Assembly: GCA_030613605.1 (NCBI GenBank) | Contig: JAUWLO010000056.1 | Location: forward strand, 1-10,204 | Length of the DNA stretch: 10,204 nt | Direction: 5' to 3' | Source of the DNA: Gammaproteobacteria bacterium | GTDB lineage: Bacteria; Pseudomonadota; Gammaproteobacteria; SZUA-152 | In this document: positions 1-7,724 of the stretch, piece after piece | Layout: each line of letters starts with the position of its first letter | Numbering within the stretch: position 1 is the first letter of the stretch | The notes under the pieces: generated by a model | Told to the model about the DNA's origin: nothing | Seen by the model: only the letters and a program-made list of their open reading frames with translations | Databases searched by the model: none | Made by a program: the position numbers and the translations under genes

Positions 1-80
1 AGGAGTTTATTGGCCGTCCAATTCTGTTTCAGGTTGAGGCTCTTTATACGCAGGAGCAGTTTGATGTGGTGCTGATGTGA
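1..80 (+). CDS. rng: Ribonuclease G, C-terminal end (partial)
   Basis: Only the last 25 codons are in the window, read from position 3 to the TGA at 78-80. They end in QVEALYTQEQFDVVLM. This matches the characteristic tail of RNase G, whose E. coli form ends in a very similar QxEPLYxQEQFDVVMM pattern. RNase E has a long unstructured C-terminus and does not end this way. RNase G is an endoribonuclease that helps mature the 5' end of 16S rRNA and turns over some mRNAs. The position directly before yhdP on the same strand is the usual gammaproteobacterial order and supports the call. The catalytic and S1 domains lie outside the window. Confidence 0.88.
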   Translation, partial: EFIGRPILFQVEALYTQEQFDVVLM

Positions 81-89
81 ATGTCGGCA

Positions 90-117
90 TTGCGTAAAAA
101 ATCACTAGAAATAAAAT
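90..117 (+). promoter_or_regulatory. Weak candidate promoter before yhdP
   Basis: TTGCGT (90-95) is followed after 16 bp by TAAAAT (112-117), in an A/T-rich 110-bp gap between rng and yhdP. The -10 box matches the sigma70 consensus at 5 of 6 positions, but the -35 box only at 3 of 6. The gene may instead be transcribed from upstream of rng. The rest of the gap (118-190) shows A-runs and no convincing hairpin or strong ribosome-binding site. Confidence 0.28.
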
Positions 118-190
118 ATATACCAATATTTTACAAAAAAATGTTTAGCGTCAACTTTCGGTATTAATACGGAACATATTTGAACCCGCA

Positions 191-3100
191 GTGATTCAGC
201 CTAAGAAAATTTATCGTTATCTATGGGCGAGCGTGTGGTACACGTTCGCAGTGTTTGTTGTCTTGCTGGCCATTATATTTGGTATGGCGCGTTTGCTGCT
301 TCCCTATGCCAGCGACTATAAAGAAGATGTTATTGCAACGTTAAGCGAATATCTTGGTCAGCCAGTAAGGATAGGCAGCCTGGATGCGGAGTGGCATGGT
401 CTTGGCCCCGCTCTGGTGCTGAAGGATGTCGCACTTCTTGATTTAAAAAATAATAAACCTGTCTTTCAGTTCAGAAAGGCACGACTTGGTATTGGCCTCA
501 TCCCTTCTTTGTTTCAACAAAAACCGGTTTTATCAGGGATCACTCTGGTCGGTGTTGATCTGGTATTGACGCGTGAAAAAAATGGGCGTTTTATGGTTGC
601 CGGGATTAAAGGCGAGAATAAAAGTGGTGGGAAAGATGCAGATGAAACCGAAGCCGAGGTTCTGGATGCGTTGACGTCATGGGTTTTTTCGCAGGGCGTC
701 CTGAGTCTTGAAAATAGCAACATTACCTGGCGTGACAAAATGGGGGAAGGCAGAAAAATGGATTTTTCTGCTGTTAATGTCAGGTTGAAAAATTCTGGTG
801 ATCATCATGTTCTGGATGCATCAGTGGTATTGCCAGAAAGGTTTGGAAAATCTTTAACTGTACACATAGACATGAAGGGAGACCCGTTAAATGTAAAGGA
901 AAGAGAGACGCGTGCTTATTTTCGTGGTGAGAAGGTGAAGCTTGCCAGTTTGCTGAAAACACAATCGATAGCGGGAGTTGGCGCTGATGTGGCTGAGGCT
1001 GATTTCCAGATATGGTCGCGCTGGGAAAATGGAGCCTTGCAGAAAATGCTGGGGGAGGTGGATGTTAGCGATATTGAGTTATTTTCCTCCCGGGCTGAAA
1101 ATATTCAAAAAAATAATAAGAAAAAAATTGATGCTGCATTAGTTTTTCAAAAGCTGGCTGGTAAATTCAAATGGTTAAGAAAAGATGATGGTTGGCAATT
1201 TAATGCCGATGACCTGGTGTTATTGCGCAATAATATTCTATGGGAGCCTTCGCAGATTGTTGTCAATGTAAAAGATAATTCAGAGGGAGTTGAATCATTA
1301 GATGTATATGCAAGTCATCTGCAGTTGGAGGATGCAGCACAATTATTAGTGTTGTTTTCCATGGGCGGAGAAGCTGTAAGTACACCTTTACTTGCGATTA
1401 AGCCGAAAGGTCGGGTAATTAATGCCAGGTTGAATTGGCGAAATGATGAAAGACCAACATATAACGCCTATGCAAGCCTGAGTCAGGCAGAGATTAATGG
1501 TTGGAAACTTGTTCCGGCGGCTAAAAAAGTGAATGGGGAATTATGGCTGGATGAAAATGGGGGTCAGGTAGATCTAAAAGAATCGGCAATGACGCTGAAT
1601 TTCCCCGATCTTTTTCGGTGGCCTTTGCAGATTGATAAATTAAGTGGGCACGTTAGCTGGGCGATTGACGGTGATAGTTGGCAGCTAAAAGGCCGTGATC
1701 TGGCGGCCAAAAACAAAGATGTGCTCTCGCGTGTATCTCTGGATATTGTCAAGGAAAGTCCTGATGTTTCTCCTTTTATGTCTCTGATCGCCAAGTTTAC
1801 CGATGGTGATGGTAGTCAGGTTACTCACTATCTTCCTACCGGAATAATGAGTGACTCGGCCGTAGACTGGTTGGATAAGGCAATTATTGAAGGGCATATC
1901 GCTTCAGGTGGAGCTATTGTTCATGGGCGAATGTCTGATTTTCCTTTTGATAAAGGCAATGGCAGGTTTGAGACTCGATTTGGTGTTAAAAATGCCCGGC
2001 TGGAATATGCGGAAGGCTGGCCGTCGGTTTACGATATTGATGCTGATGTTCAGTTTTTGGGTAAAGGACTGTTTGTCAACGCTCGGCATGGAAACATATT
2101 TTCTAATGACATTCAATGGGCCACTATTTCTATGCCAGATATGGGAGCAAAACCTATGCGGGTTTTGGTGAAAGGCGATATTAAAGGTACCACTCAGGAT
2201 AAACTGGATTTTCTTGTTGCAAGTCCTCAGCTTTATAAGTCTTTCGGAAAAAATCTGGAAGGAATGACCGCCGAAGGTGAAAGCTTGCTGCACCTTAATC
2301 TCGATTTACCTATTGGCGGACAGAAGAAAACATTATTACAGGGGTGGGTGGATTTTGCAGAAAATTCTTTATCAGTTCCAGCATTGGGACGTGTGTTGAG
2401 TGAAGTAGAAGGACGGGTGCAGTTTTATCAGGATGGCCTCGAAGCCGACGATTTGCAGGCAAAGTTGTTTGGTCAGGCAGCTAGTTTGAAAATTTTCACT
2501 GATGAAAAAACCTCAGTAGAGAAAAAAATAAATACAGAAAAAGAATTTGGTATAACAAAACCCAATGAGGTAGGTGATGCGACCGTAGAGAAGGAGGGAG
2601 TGAAAAACAGGTGGATAAACATCCAGGCGAATGGTTTGCTCAATGCAAAAGGTATGGCTTCATATTATTTTCCACCAATAAAAGATTTGTTGATAGGTGA
2701 TGGTGGTTGGGATGTGTTATTTAAAGTACCTGTTGGTGGTTCAGATGAAAATCTAAGAATATCAACTCTGCAGGCAGTGACGGATTTGAAAGGTGTTGAG
2801 ATAAATTTGCCTCCACCGTTAAATAAAAAGAAAGCTGATTCAGCCAGGATGAATTTGCGAGTTGATTTTCGTCCCGAAAAATCACCTCTTTTACATGTGA
2901 GTTATGGTGGTTTTGTTGACGGGGTTTTTGAGTTGGGAGGGCATCCGGACGAAAAAAATGTCGCCGGCATTCAGAGAGGGGAAATACGATTAAATGGAGG
3001 CAGTTTATCTCTGCCAGATGGGAAGGGGGTGCGTATTGTTGGCTGGCTGGATGAGGTCTCATGGGATGACTGGCTCACTCTCTTGCTTGACAAAAATACG

Positions 3101-4216
3101 GCTCCAACGGATCAAAAAACGAATCCTTCTTTTTTGCATTCTGCTGATATAGCGATTCGTAATTTGAAGGCTTATGGCCAAAGGCTACACAAGGTAAGGC
3201 TCAAAACTGTTCCGGCAGAAAATGCCTGGGCGTTTGATATAACCAGTAATGAATTGTCGGGTCACTTTGAAATTCCTTCGAACATTGCAATACATCCTGT
3301 AAAAGCAAATCTAGACTTTTTGTACCTTGAAGAGCCTGAATTATCTGCGGGGAGTATTGACCCACGCAAAATACCCGCGCTGGATTTTAAGGTTAAGGAT
3401 CTTCGTTATGAGTCACGTAGATTCGGGGAGCTCAGGCTGGAAACCACCAGGGTGGCAAATGGTTTAAGGATCGAACAGTTGATACTGAAACCCAAAGCAA
3501 CCACTATCATTTCGAATGGGGGCTGGTATATAGCAGGCGGTAAGCAAAGCACTAATATCCAGGCGAACATTGAAACAACTGATGTAGGTCGCACGTTAAA
3601 AGAGCTTGGCTATGTTGGGACAATTTCTGGCGGGAGAGGGGAAGTGCATTTTAATTTGCGCTGGCCCAGCGCTTTATTTGATGTAGACGTAAATAAGGTG
3701 CATGGCAGCATGAATATGTTTTTACGTGATGGGCAATTGCTTGATATCGATCCGGGGGCAGGTCGTTTGTTTGGTATGCTGAGTCTTCAAGCATTACCAC
3801 GGCGTTTGTTTCTAGATTTTTCAGATGTATTTTCAAAAGGATTTGGTTTTAGCCGCATAAAAGGAAGTTTCAGTATCGAGGACGGTGATGCCTATACCAA
3901 TAATTTGTATCTGGATGGACTGGCTGCGCGCGTGGATGTTGCTGGACGGGCAGGGCTTGCGGAGCAGGATTATGACCAGAAAATAATTGTAACGCCAAAA
4001 GTGGCGGAGAGTTTACCTTTGCTGGGCGTACTTACAGCGACACCTCAGATAGGAGCTGCTATTTTATTCGCTCAGAAATTATTTCAAACAGGTATCGATG
4101 AAGCTACCAAAACTGAGTACACCATCACGGGTAAATGGAGCGACCCGGTTATCAAGAAAGTTAAATCACCCAGGTCAAGCGTTCAACCTGCTGCTGAGCT
4201 GTTTGATGATGAATAG
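191..4216 (+). CDS. yhdP: YhdP family AsmA-like envelope protein (TIGR02099)
   Basis: This is a 1341-residue protein, close in size to E. coli YhdP (about 1270). It has a short cytoplasmic N-terminus, one transmembrane helix at about residues 16-38, and then a very long periplasmic region. The AsmA-like start (YLGQPVRIGSLDAEWHGLGP, about residues 54-73) and the C-terminal block with LLGVLTATPQIGAAILFAQ near residue 1285 are typical of the family. YhdP works with TamB and YdbH, and the three are redundantly needed to move phospholipids from the inner to the outer membrane, probably along a hydrophobic groove. The start is GTG at 191: an in-frame stop at 146-148 leaves no better upstream codon, and the helix follows directly. 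No clear Shine-Dalgarno is visible. A Lys/Glu-rich, low-complexity stretch at about residues 771-807 looks like a linker or lineage-specific insert. Its place after rng is the conserved order. Confidence 0.93.
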   Translation: MIQPKKIYRYLWASVWYTFAVFVVLLAIIFGMARLLLPYASDYKEDVIATLSEYLGQPVRIGSLDAEWHGLGPALVLKDVALLDLKNNKPVFQFRKARLGIGLIPSLFQQKPVLSGITLVGVDLVLTREKNGRFMVAGIKGENKSGGKDADETEAEVLDALTSWVFSQGVLSLENSNITWRDKMGEGRKMDFSAVNVRLKNSGDHHVLDASVVLPERFGKSLTVHIDMKGDPLNVKERETRAYFRGEKVKLASLLKTQSIAGVGADVAEADFQIWSRWENGALQKMLGEVDVSDIELFSSRAENIQKNNKKKIDAALVFQKLAGKFKWLRKDDGWQFNADDLVLLRNNILWEPSQIVVNVKDNSEGVESLDVYASHLQLEDAAQLLVLFSMGGEAVSTPLLAIKPKGRVINARLNWRNDERPTYNAYASLSQAEINGWKLVPAAKKVNGELWLDENGGQVDLKESAMTLNFPDLFRWPLQIDKLSGHVSWAIDGDSWQLKGRDLAAKNKDVLSRVSLDIVKESPDVSPFMSLIAKFTDGDGSQVTHYLPTGIMSDSAVDWLDKAIIEGHIASGGAIVHGRMSDFPFDKGNGRFETRFGVKNARLEYAEGWPSVYDIDADVQFLGKGLFVNARHGNIFSNDIQWATISMPDMGAKPMRVLVKGDIKGTTQDKLDFLVASPQLYKSFGKNLEGMTAEGESLLHLNLDLPIGGQKKTLLQGWVDFAENSLSVPALGRVLSEVEGRVQFYQDGLEADDLQAKLFGQAASLKIFTDEKTSVEKKINTEKEFGITKPNEVGDATVEKEGVKNRWINIQANGLLNAKGMASYYFPPIKDLLIGDGGWDVLFKVPVGGSDENLRISTLQAVTDLKGVEINLPPPLNKKKADSARMNLRVDFRPEKSPLLHVSYGGFVDGVFELGGHPDEKNVAGIQRGEIRLNGGSLSLPDGKGVRIVGWLDEVSWDDWLTLLLDKNTAPTDQKTNPSFLHSADIAIRNLKAYGQRLHKVRLKTVPAENAWAFDITSNELSGHFEIPSNIAIHPVKANLDFLYLEEPELSAGSIDPRKIPALDFKVKDLRYESRRFGELRLETTRVANGLRIEQLILKPKATTIISNGGWYIAGGKQSTNIQANIETTDVGRTLKELGYVGTISGGRGEVHFNLRWPSALFDVDVNKVHGSMNMFLRDGQLLDIDPGAGRLFGMLSLQALPRRLFLDFSDVFSKGFGFSRIKGSFSIEDGDAYTNNLYLDGLAARVDVAGRAGLAEQDYDQKIIVTPKVAESLPLLGVLTATPQIGAAILFAQKLFQTGIDEATKTEYTITGKWSDPVIKKVKSPRSSVQPAAELFDDE

Positions 4217-4259
4217 CTTTTTGCTTAAAATTTTTCGTTGAAGACAGGGCCTGATGTTT

Positions 4260-4291
4260 TTCTCTATACGACCTTGTGTGATAATAGAGAA
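4260..4291. repeat. 8-bp perfect inverted repeat between yhdP and nit gene
   Basis: TTCTCTAT (4260-4267) and ATAGAGAA (4284-4291) are exact reverse complements separated by 16 bases. The stem is A/T-rich with a large loop. A run of six T occurs about 13 bases downstream (4304-4309). This is not a textbook intrinsic terminator because the stem is weak and the T-run is not adjacent. It could still attenuate transcription out of yhdP or be a protein-binding site. Confidence 0.35.
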
Positions 4292-4295
4292 GCAT

Positions 4296-4324
4296 TTGGG
4301 AAATTTTTTATTGCTGTTTACCAT
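4296..4324 (+). promoter_or_regulatory. Candidate promoter for the amidase gene
   Basis: TTGGGA (4296-4301) is followed after 17 bp by TACCAT (4319-4324). Each box matches the sigma70 consensus at 4 of 6 positions. It lies in the 164-bp gap between yhdP and the amidase gene and would place a transcript start near 4331. The heptamer TACCATA recurs at 4319-4325 and 4333-4339, which may be chance in A/T-rich DNA. Confidence 0.3.
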
Positions 4325-4370
4325 ATGTTATCTACCATAATGATTACCCGTAACAATAAAATTAATAAAC

Positions 4371-4376
4371 AGGTGA
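4371..4376 (+). promoter_or_regulatory. Shine-Dalgarno for the amidase gene
   Basis: AGGTGA lies four bases before the ATG at 4381. It fixes that start and is the clearest ribosome-binding site in the window. Confidence 0.7.
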
Positions 4377-4380
4377 AGTA

Positions 4381-5205
4381 ATGAATAAAATTGCAGCAGT
4401 GCAAATGGCTTCCGGACCAAATGTAAATGCTAATTTGACGGAGGCGGGTCGGCTGATTGCTATGGCTGCAGGCGCAGGGGCCCGTTTGGTCGTTTTGCCG
4501 GAGAATTTCGCCATTATGGGTATGTCGGAGATCGATAAGGTCAATATTCGTGAACAGGATGGTCAGGGCCCGATACAGGATTTTTTAGCCGAGCAAAGTA
4601 TTAAACATGGCGTGTGGTTGGTGGGCGGAACTGTGCCGCTGGTCGCGGATGATTCAAATAAAGTGCACGGTTCCTGTTTGTTGATAAATGATAAAGGCGA
4701 GCGAATCGCTCGCTATGATAAAATTCATCTCTTTGATGTTCATCTTCCGGAGAGTGGGGAAACTTATAACGAATCAGAAACTATTGAAAAGGGCGATGAT
4801 GTCGTTGTGGTTGATACACCTTTTGGGAAATTAGGTTTGGCTGTCTGTTACGATCTGCGTTTCCCGGAGTTATTCCGGAAAATGGTTGATCTGGGAGTGC
4901 AAATAATTACGTTGCCATCGGCCTTTACGGCTATGACAGGAAGAGCCCACTGGAAAGTTTTACTGCGGGCGCGCGCCATTGAAAATTTGTGTTATGTGGT
5001 TGCTTCTGCGCAGGGTGGTTACCATGTTAGCGGTCGTGAGACGTTCGGCAACAGCATGATTGTTAATCCCTGGGGGGTTGTGATTGACCGCCTGACCAGT
5101 GGCTCGGGGTTTGTGATTGCTGATATTGATCTGGATTATCTGGAATCGACACGCCGAAATTTCCCGGTATTGGATCACCGTAAAATGCAGTGTTCCGGTA
5201 TTTAA
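4381..5205 (+). CDS. Nit1-type carbon-nitrogen hydrolase, probable deaminated glutathione amidase
   Basis: This 274-residue cytosolic enzyme of the nitrilase superfamily has the usual length. The catalytic triad is visible: Glu41 in VVLPENFA, Lys114 in RYDKIHLFDV, and the nucleophile Cys156 in GLAVCYDLRFPEL. The segments LPSAFTAMTGRAHW and VLLRARAIEN, and the later NPWGVVIDR, are those of the Nit1/YbeM branch rather than the Nit2 omega-amidase. Nit1 enzymes hydrolyse deaminated glutathione, a damaged form made by transaminase side reactions, to alpha-ketoglutarate and cysteinylglycine. That makes it a metabolite-repair enzyme. The ATG at 4381 has a good ribosome-binding site. The gene commonly follows yhdP in Pseudomonas-like genomes, often with tldD next, but here it is followed by convergent darP. 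Superfamily is certain and the exact substrate is inferred from similarity to Nit1. Confidence 0.9.
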   Translation: MNKIAAVQMASGPNVNANLTEAGRLIAMAAGAGARLVVLPENFAIMGMSEIDKVNIREQDGQGPIQDFLAEQSIKHGVWLVGGTVPLVADDSNKVHGSCLLINDKGERIARYDKIHLFDVHLPESGETYNESETIEKGDDVVVVDTPFGKLGLAVCYDLRFPELFRKMVDLGVQIITLPSAFTAMTGRAHWKVLLRARAIENLCYVVASAQGGYHVSGRETFGNSMIVNPWGVVIDRLTSGSGFVIADIDLDYLESTRRNFPVLDHRKMQCSGI

Positions 5206-5277
5206 TTTTTTAATTACTGCAGGGATTAGTCACCGGCATCGTTTAATCGTTTATTTTCTGGCTCTGATTTTCTGACA

Positions 5278-5835
5278 CTAGGTTTCCTGGTCGAACAGTT
5301 CCCGAAGATAACGAAACAGTGTTCGCGTAGATTTTGGCGTCTTGTTTGCGAGCATTTCTTTTTGCGCATTGCGTAACAACTGTCGCAGATATTGTCTGTC
5401 GGCTTGCTGGTAGAGTTTAACCAGCTCCTCCAGGGCGTTATCGCCTTCCTTTAATAATCTGTCTCGCCAGCGTTCAATATTGTGCAAGGCCTGTGTTGCC
5501 TGGCTGGACTGTCCCTGAAGAGTGTCGAGTTGTTCCTGAATGGGTTCGGCATCGATGCTGCGCATTATTTTACCGATGTATTGCAGTTGGCGTTTGCGTG
5601 CGCCGTGCTGGCGAATATGCCGTGCATCCACAATAGCATCTCGCAGATTTTCCTCCAGGGTGATTTTCTCGAACTGTTCCTTCGGCAACTCTACCAGTTG
5701 CTGTCCTAGCACCTGCAAAGCATGCATATCCCGCTTGCGTTGGGATTTGCTGATTTCCTCAGTACCAAAGTCTTTAGTATCTGGATGCTCAGCATCCGAG
5801 TGTTTTTTGTCGGGTTTGTGTTGATGTCTGGACAT
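5278..5835 (-). CDS. darP: Dual-action ribosomal maturation protein DarP (YjgA, DUF615)
   Basis: This 185-residue protein is close in length to E. coli YjgA/DarP. After a polar, His/Lys/Asp-rich, probably disordered N-terminus (residues 1-28), the conserved core begins at SKSQRKRDMHAL. It includes RKRQLQYIGKIMR (about 80-92), the Glu-Pro-Ile of SIDAEPIQ, and the C-terminal NKTPKSTRTLFRYLREL (about 164-180). DarP binds late 50S precursors and helps 23S rRNA domains mature. It lies tail to tail with the amidase gene (72-bp gap) and 55 bp downstream of dctM on the same strand. Its start at 5835 has no strong Shine-Dalgarno. No good promoter was seen in the 55-bp gap, so expression may depend on the transporter transcript or on a promoter inside dctM. 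Confidence 0.93.
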   Translation of the reverse strand: MSRHQHKPDKKHSDAEHPDTKDFGTEEISKSQRKRDMHALQVLGQQLVELPKEQFEKITLEENLRDAIVDARHIRQHGARKRQLQYIGKIMRSIDAEPIQEQLDTLQGQSSQATQALHNIERWRDRLLKEGDNALEELVKLYQQADRQYLRQLLRNAQKEMLANKTPKSTRTLFRYLRELFDQET

Positions 5836-5890
5836 GAGGACTAGAATACCGCTTCCTGATACTTGCTGGCTATACGCTACGATCAGTGAA

Positions 5891-7168
5891 TTACAGCAAA
5901 GCCAGGCTTAATCCTGGCCAGTAGGTGATGATGAGCACAGATAACAGTAATACCAGAATGAAAGGCACGCTGGCACGGTAGAGCTCGGTGATGGGTTTTT
6001 TAAAGCGATAGCTGGCGATGAACAGGTTCATGCCGATGGGTGGCGTGCTATACCCGACCTGCATATTGGCGAGAAAAATAATGCCCAGATGTACAGGATG
6101 AATGCCATATTTGACGGCCACCGGCAGAATTAAAGGCACCACAATCACAATGGCTGAAAAAATATCCAGAATCATGCCCAATGCCAGTAAGAAAATATTA
6201 AGCAGGATCAGAAAGGTTAACGGGCTGTCGACATGACTCTGGATAAATTCGAACAGGCGGGAGGGGACCTCGGCATCAATCAGGGCGTTGGTGGAGGCGA
6301 GTGAGACTGCCAGGATCAACATTATGCCGCCCACCAGCACCATGGCATCTCGGGTGATGTGAAATAAATCTTTAAATCGAATTTCTTTTTTGATGAACAC
6401 TTCCACCAGTAATGCGTAGGCCACTGATACGGCCGCAGCCTCTGAAATGGCAAAAAATCCGGAGTAGATCCCGCCGAGCACAACAATAGGGAAAGGGATT
6501 TCCCAGATGGCATCTTTTACTGCCGCCATTGCTTCACTGCGTGAAAAATCAGATTTGGGGATATCGAAATTGCGTGTGGCCCACATGCTCCATGCGGTAA
6601 GCAGGGCCAGCATCAGCGCGCCTGGTAACAGGCCGGCAAGAAACATCTGGTCAATACTGACGGGGGTACCCACATTCATTTGCTGGGCAATGATGCCGTA
6701 GAGGATTAATGCAACCGATGGAGGGAACAATAAACCCAGACTGCCAGAGGTAGTGACCAGGCCGAGGCTGAAACGATCACTGTAGTTCATTTGCCGCAGG
6801 GCCGGATACAGTAAAGCGCCGATGGCGATAATGGTCATGCCCGATGCTCCTGTGAGCCCGGTGAAAAAGGCGCAGGCCATGATGGTGACCACGGCCAGAC
6901 CCGCAGGCATCCAGCCGAACAGAGCCTGGGTGAGTTTGGCGAGACGCTGTGAGGCGTTACTTTCACTCAACAGGTAACCGGTGAAGGTGAACATGGGGAT
7001 GGAGATCAGCACGGGTGAATCAGCAATGCGGAAAATTTCGATGGCTATAGCGGTAAGATCGATATCGTTTTGGTGATACGAAAACATAGCGCTGGAGGCA
7101 ATAATGGCAAATAGTGGCGCGCCTAAAAGGGCAATCAGTAACAGCAGTAGCCCGACAACGATAATCAC
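5891..7168 (-). CDS. dctM: TRAP transporter large permease subunit DctM (TPAT type)
   Basis: This 425-residue integral membrane protein has the normal length and about a dozen hydrophobic segments. Family landmarks are PMFTFTGYLL (about 58-67), FFTGLTGASG (101-110), SGSLGLLFPPS (141-151) and the C-terminal NMQVGYSTPPIGMNLF (368-383). DctM forms the elevator-like transport domain of tripartite ATP-independent periplasmic transporters. It uses a sodium or proton gradient to import solute handed over by the binding protein. The start is GTG at 7168 and overlaps the dctQ stop in GTGA, which indicates translational coupling. A purine-rich AGGAAA lies about a dozen bases upstream, inside dctQ. It is the last transporter gene, with darP 55 bp downstream. 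Confidence 0.95.
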   Translation of the reverse strand: MIIVVGLLLLLIALLGAPLFAIIASSAMFSYHQNDIDLTAIAIEIFRIADSPVLISIPMFTFTGYLLSESNASQRLAKLTQALFGWMPAGLAVVTIMACAFFTGLTGASGMTIIAIGALLYPALRQMNYSDRFSLGLVTTSGSLGLLFPPSVALILYGIIAQQMNVGTPVSIDQMFLAGLLPGALMLALLTAWSMWATRNFDIPKSDFSRSEAMAAVKDAIWEIPFPIVVLGGIYSGFFAISEAAAVSVAYALLVEVFIKKEIRFKDLFHITRDAMVLVGGIMLILAVSLASTNALIDAEVPSRLFEFIQSHVDSPLTFLILLNIFLLALGMILDIFSAIVIVVPLILPVAVKYGIHPVHLGIIFLANMQVGYSTPPIGMNLFIASYRFKKPITELYRASVPFILVLLLSVLIITYWPGLSLALL

Positions 7169-7668
7169 GATGTTTGCTGTTTCCTGAATTGGTGGACTTC
7201 CACCATTACCGCAACGAAAAAACGTACGGACAAAAGTGAAAAGCTTATGGGTATGATGAGTTCGCAGGCCCAGACAGGCACCTCAGAGAACAGGATGCTC
7301 TCCATCTCAAAATCCATTTGCACCAGCCGTGCGCCGTAATAGGCAATCACGGCACAGACGAAAGCAGTGAATATTTTGGTAATAGCGAAAACCATGCAAC
7401 TGGTATGCGGTGGCAGGTGGGCCGCGAGAATATTGATTGAGATATGGCGATCCTTGCGTACCGCGACTACTGCACCACTGAGCGTCAACCATAACAGCAA
7501 GACACCTAGTATGGGGGTAGCCCAGAAAAGGCCGGTGTCAAAAAAATTGCGCAGTATGATTTGCAGCAGAGAAATGGAAGCGATGGCCGCAAACAACAAC
7601 ACGACGATGCCATCTTCCAGATTTTCGATGAAGCGCACTATTGGGTTGCGGGCTGGTGTGCTGTTCAT
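7165..7668 (-). CDS. dctQ: TRAP transporter small permease subunit DctQ
   Basis: This 167-residue membrane protein has four predicted helices, at about residues 21-40, 49-70, 93-113 and 132-155. The family pattern is visible in LLQIILRNFFDTGLFWA (34-50), the tryptophan-containing third stretch LLLWLTLSGAVVAVRKDRHI, and the following ISINIL. DctQ packs against DctM as a scaffold and helps dock the substrate-binding protein. It starts at an ATG 56 bp after the dctP stop and ends inside the dctM start codon. No strong ribosome-binding site is visible at its own start. The 56-bp gap to dctP holds no convincing terminator, so the genes are probably one transcript. Confidence 0.93.
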   Translation of the reverse strand: MNSTPARNPIVRFIENLEDGIVVLLFAAIASISLLQIILRNFFDTGLFWATPILGVLLLWLTLSGAVVAVRKDRHISINILAAHLPPHTSCMVFAITKIFTAFVCAVIAYYGARLVQMDFEMESILFSEVPVWACELIIPISFSLLSVRFFVAVMVEVHQFRKQQTS

Positions 7669-7724
7669 GCCGAGTGTTGTTGGTGTGTGTGGGGCAGGTG
7701 TATGGCGTTAGCGCTGGGCAGGGG

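Noticed and set aside
1904..2293. 129-codon open frame on the minus strand within yhdP
   Set aside because: It lies wholly inside a well-supported gene, has no recognisable domain or promoter, and is explained as an antisense frame of yhdP.
2721..3062. 113-codon minus-strand open frame within yhdP
   Set aside because: It is a His/Gln/Pro-rich composition typical of antisense reading, with no supporting signals.
5203..5216. TAATT-TTTT-AATTA hairpin at the amidase stop codon as a terminator
   Set aside because: The stem is five A/T pairs only, far too weak for an intrinsic terminator. The rest of the convergent gap has no G/C-rich stem.
7367..7711. 114-codon plus-strand open frame over dctQ
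   Set aside because: It is antisense to a clear DctQ, and its residue composition shows no family pattern.
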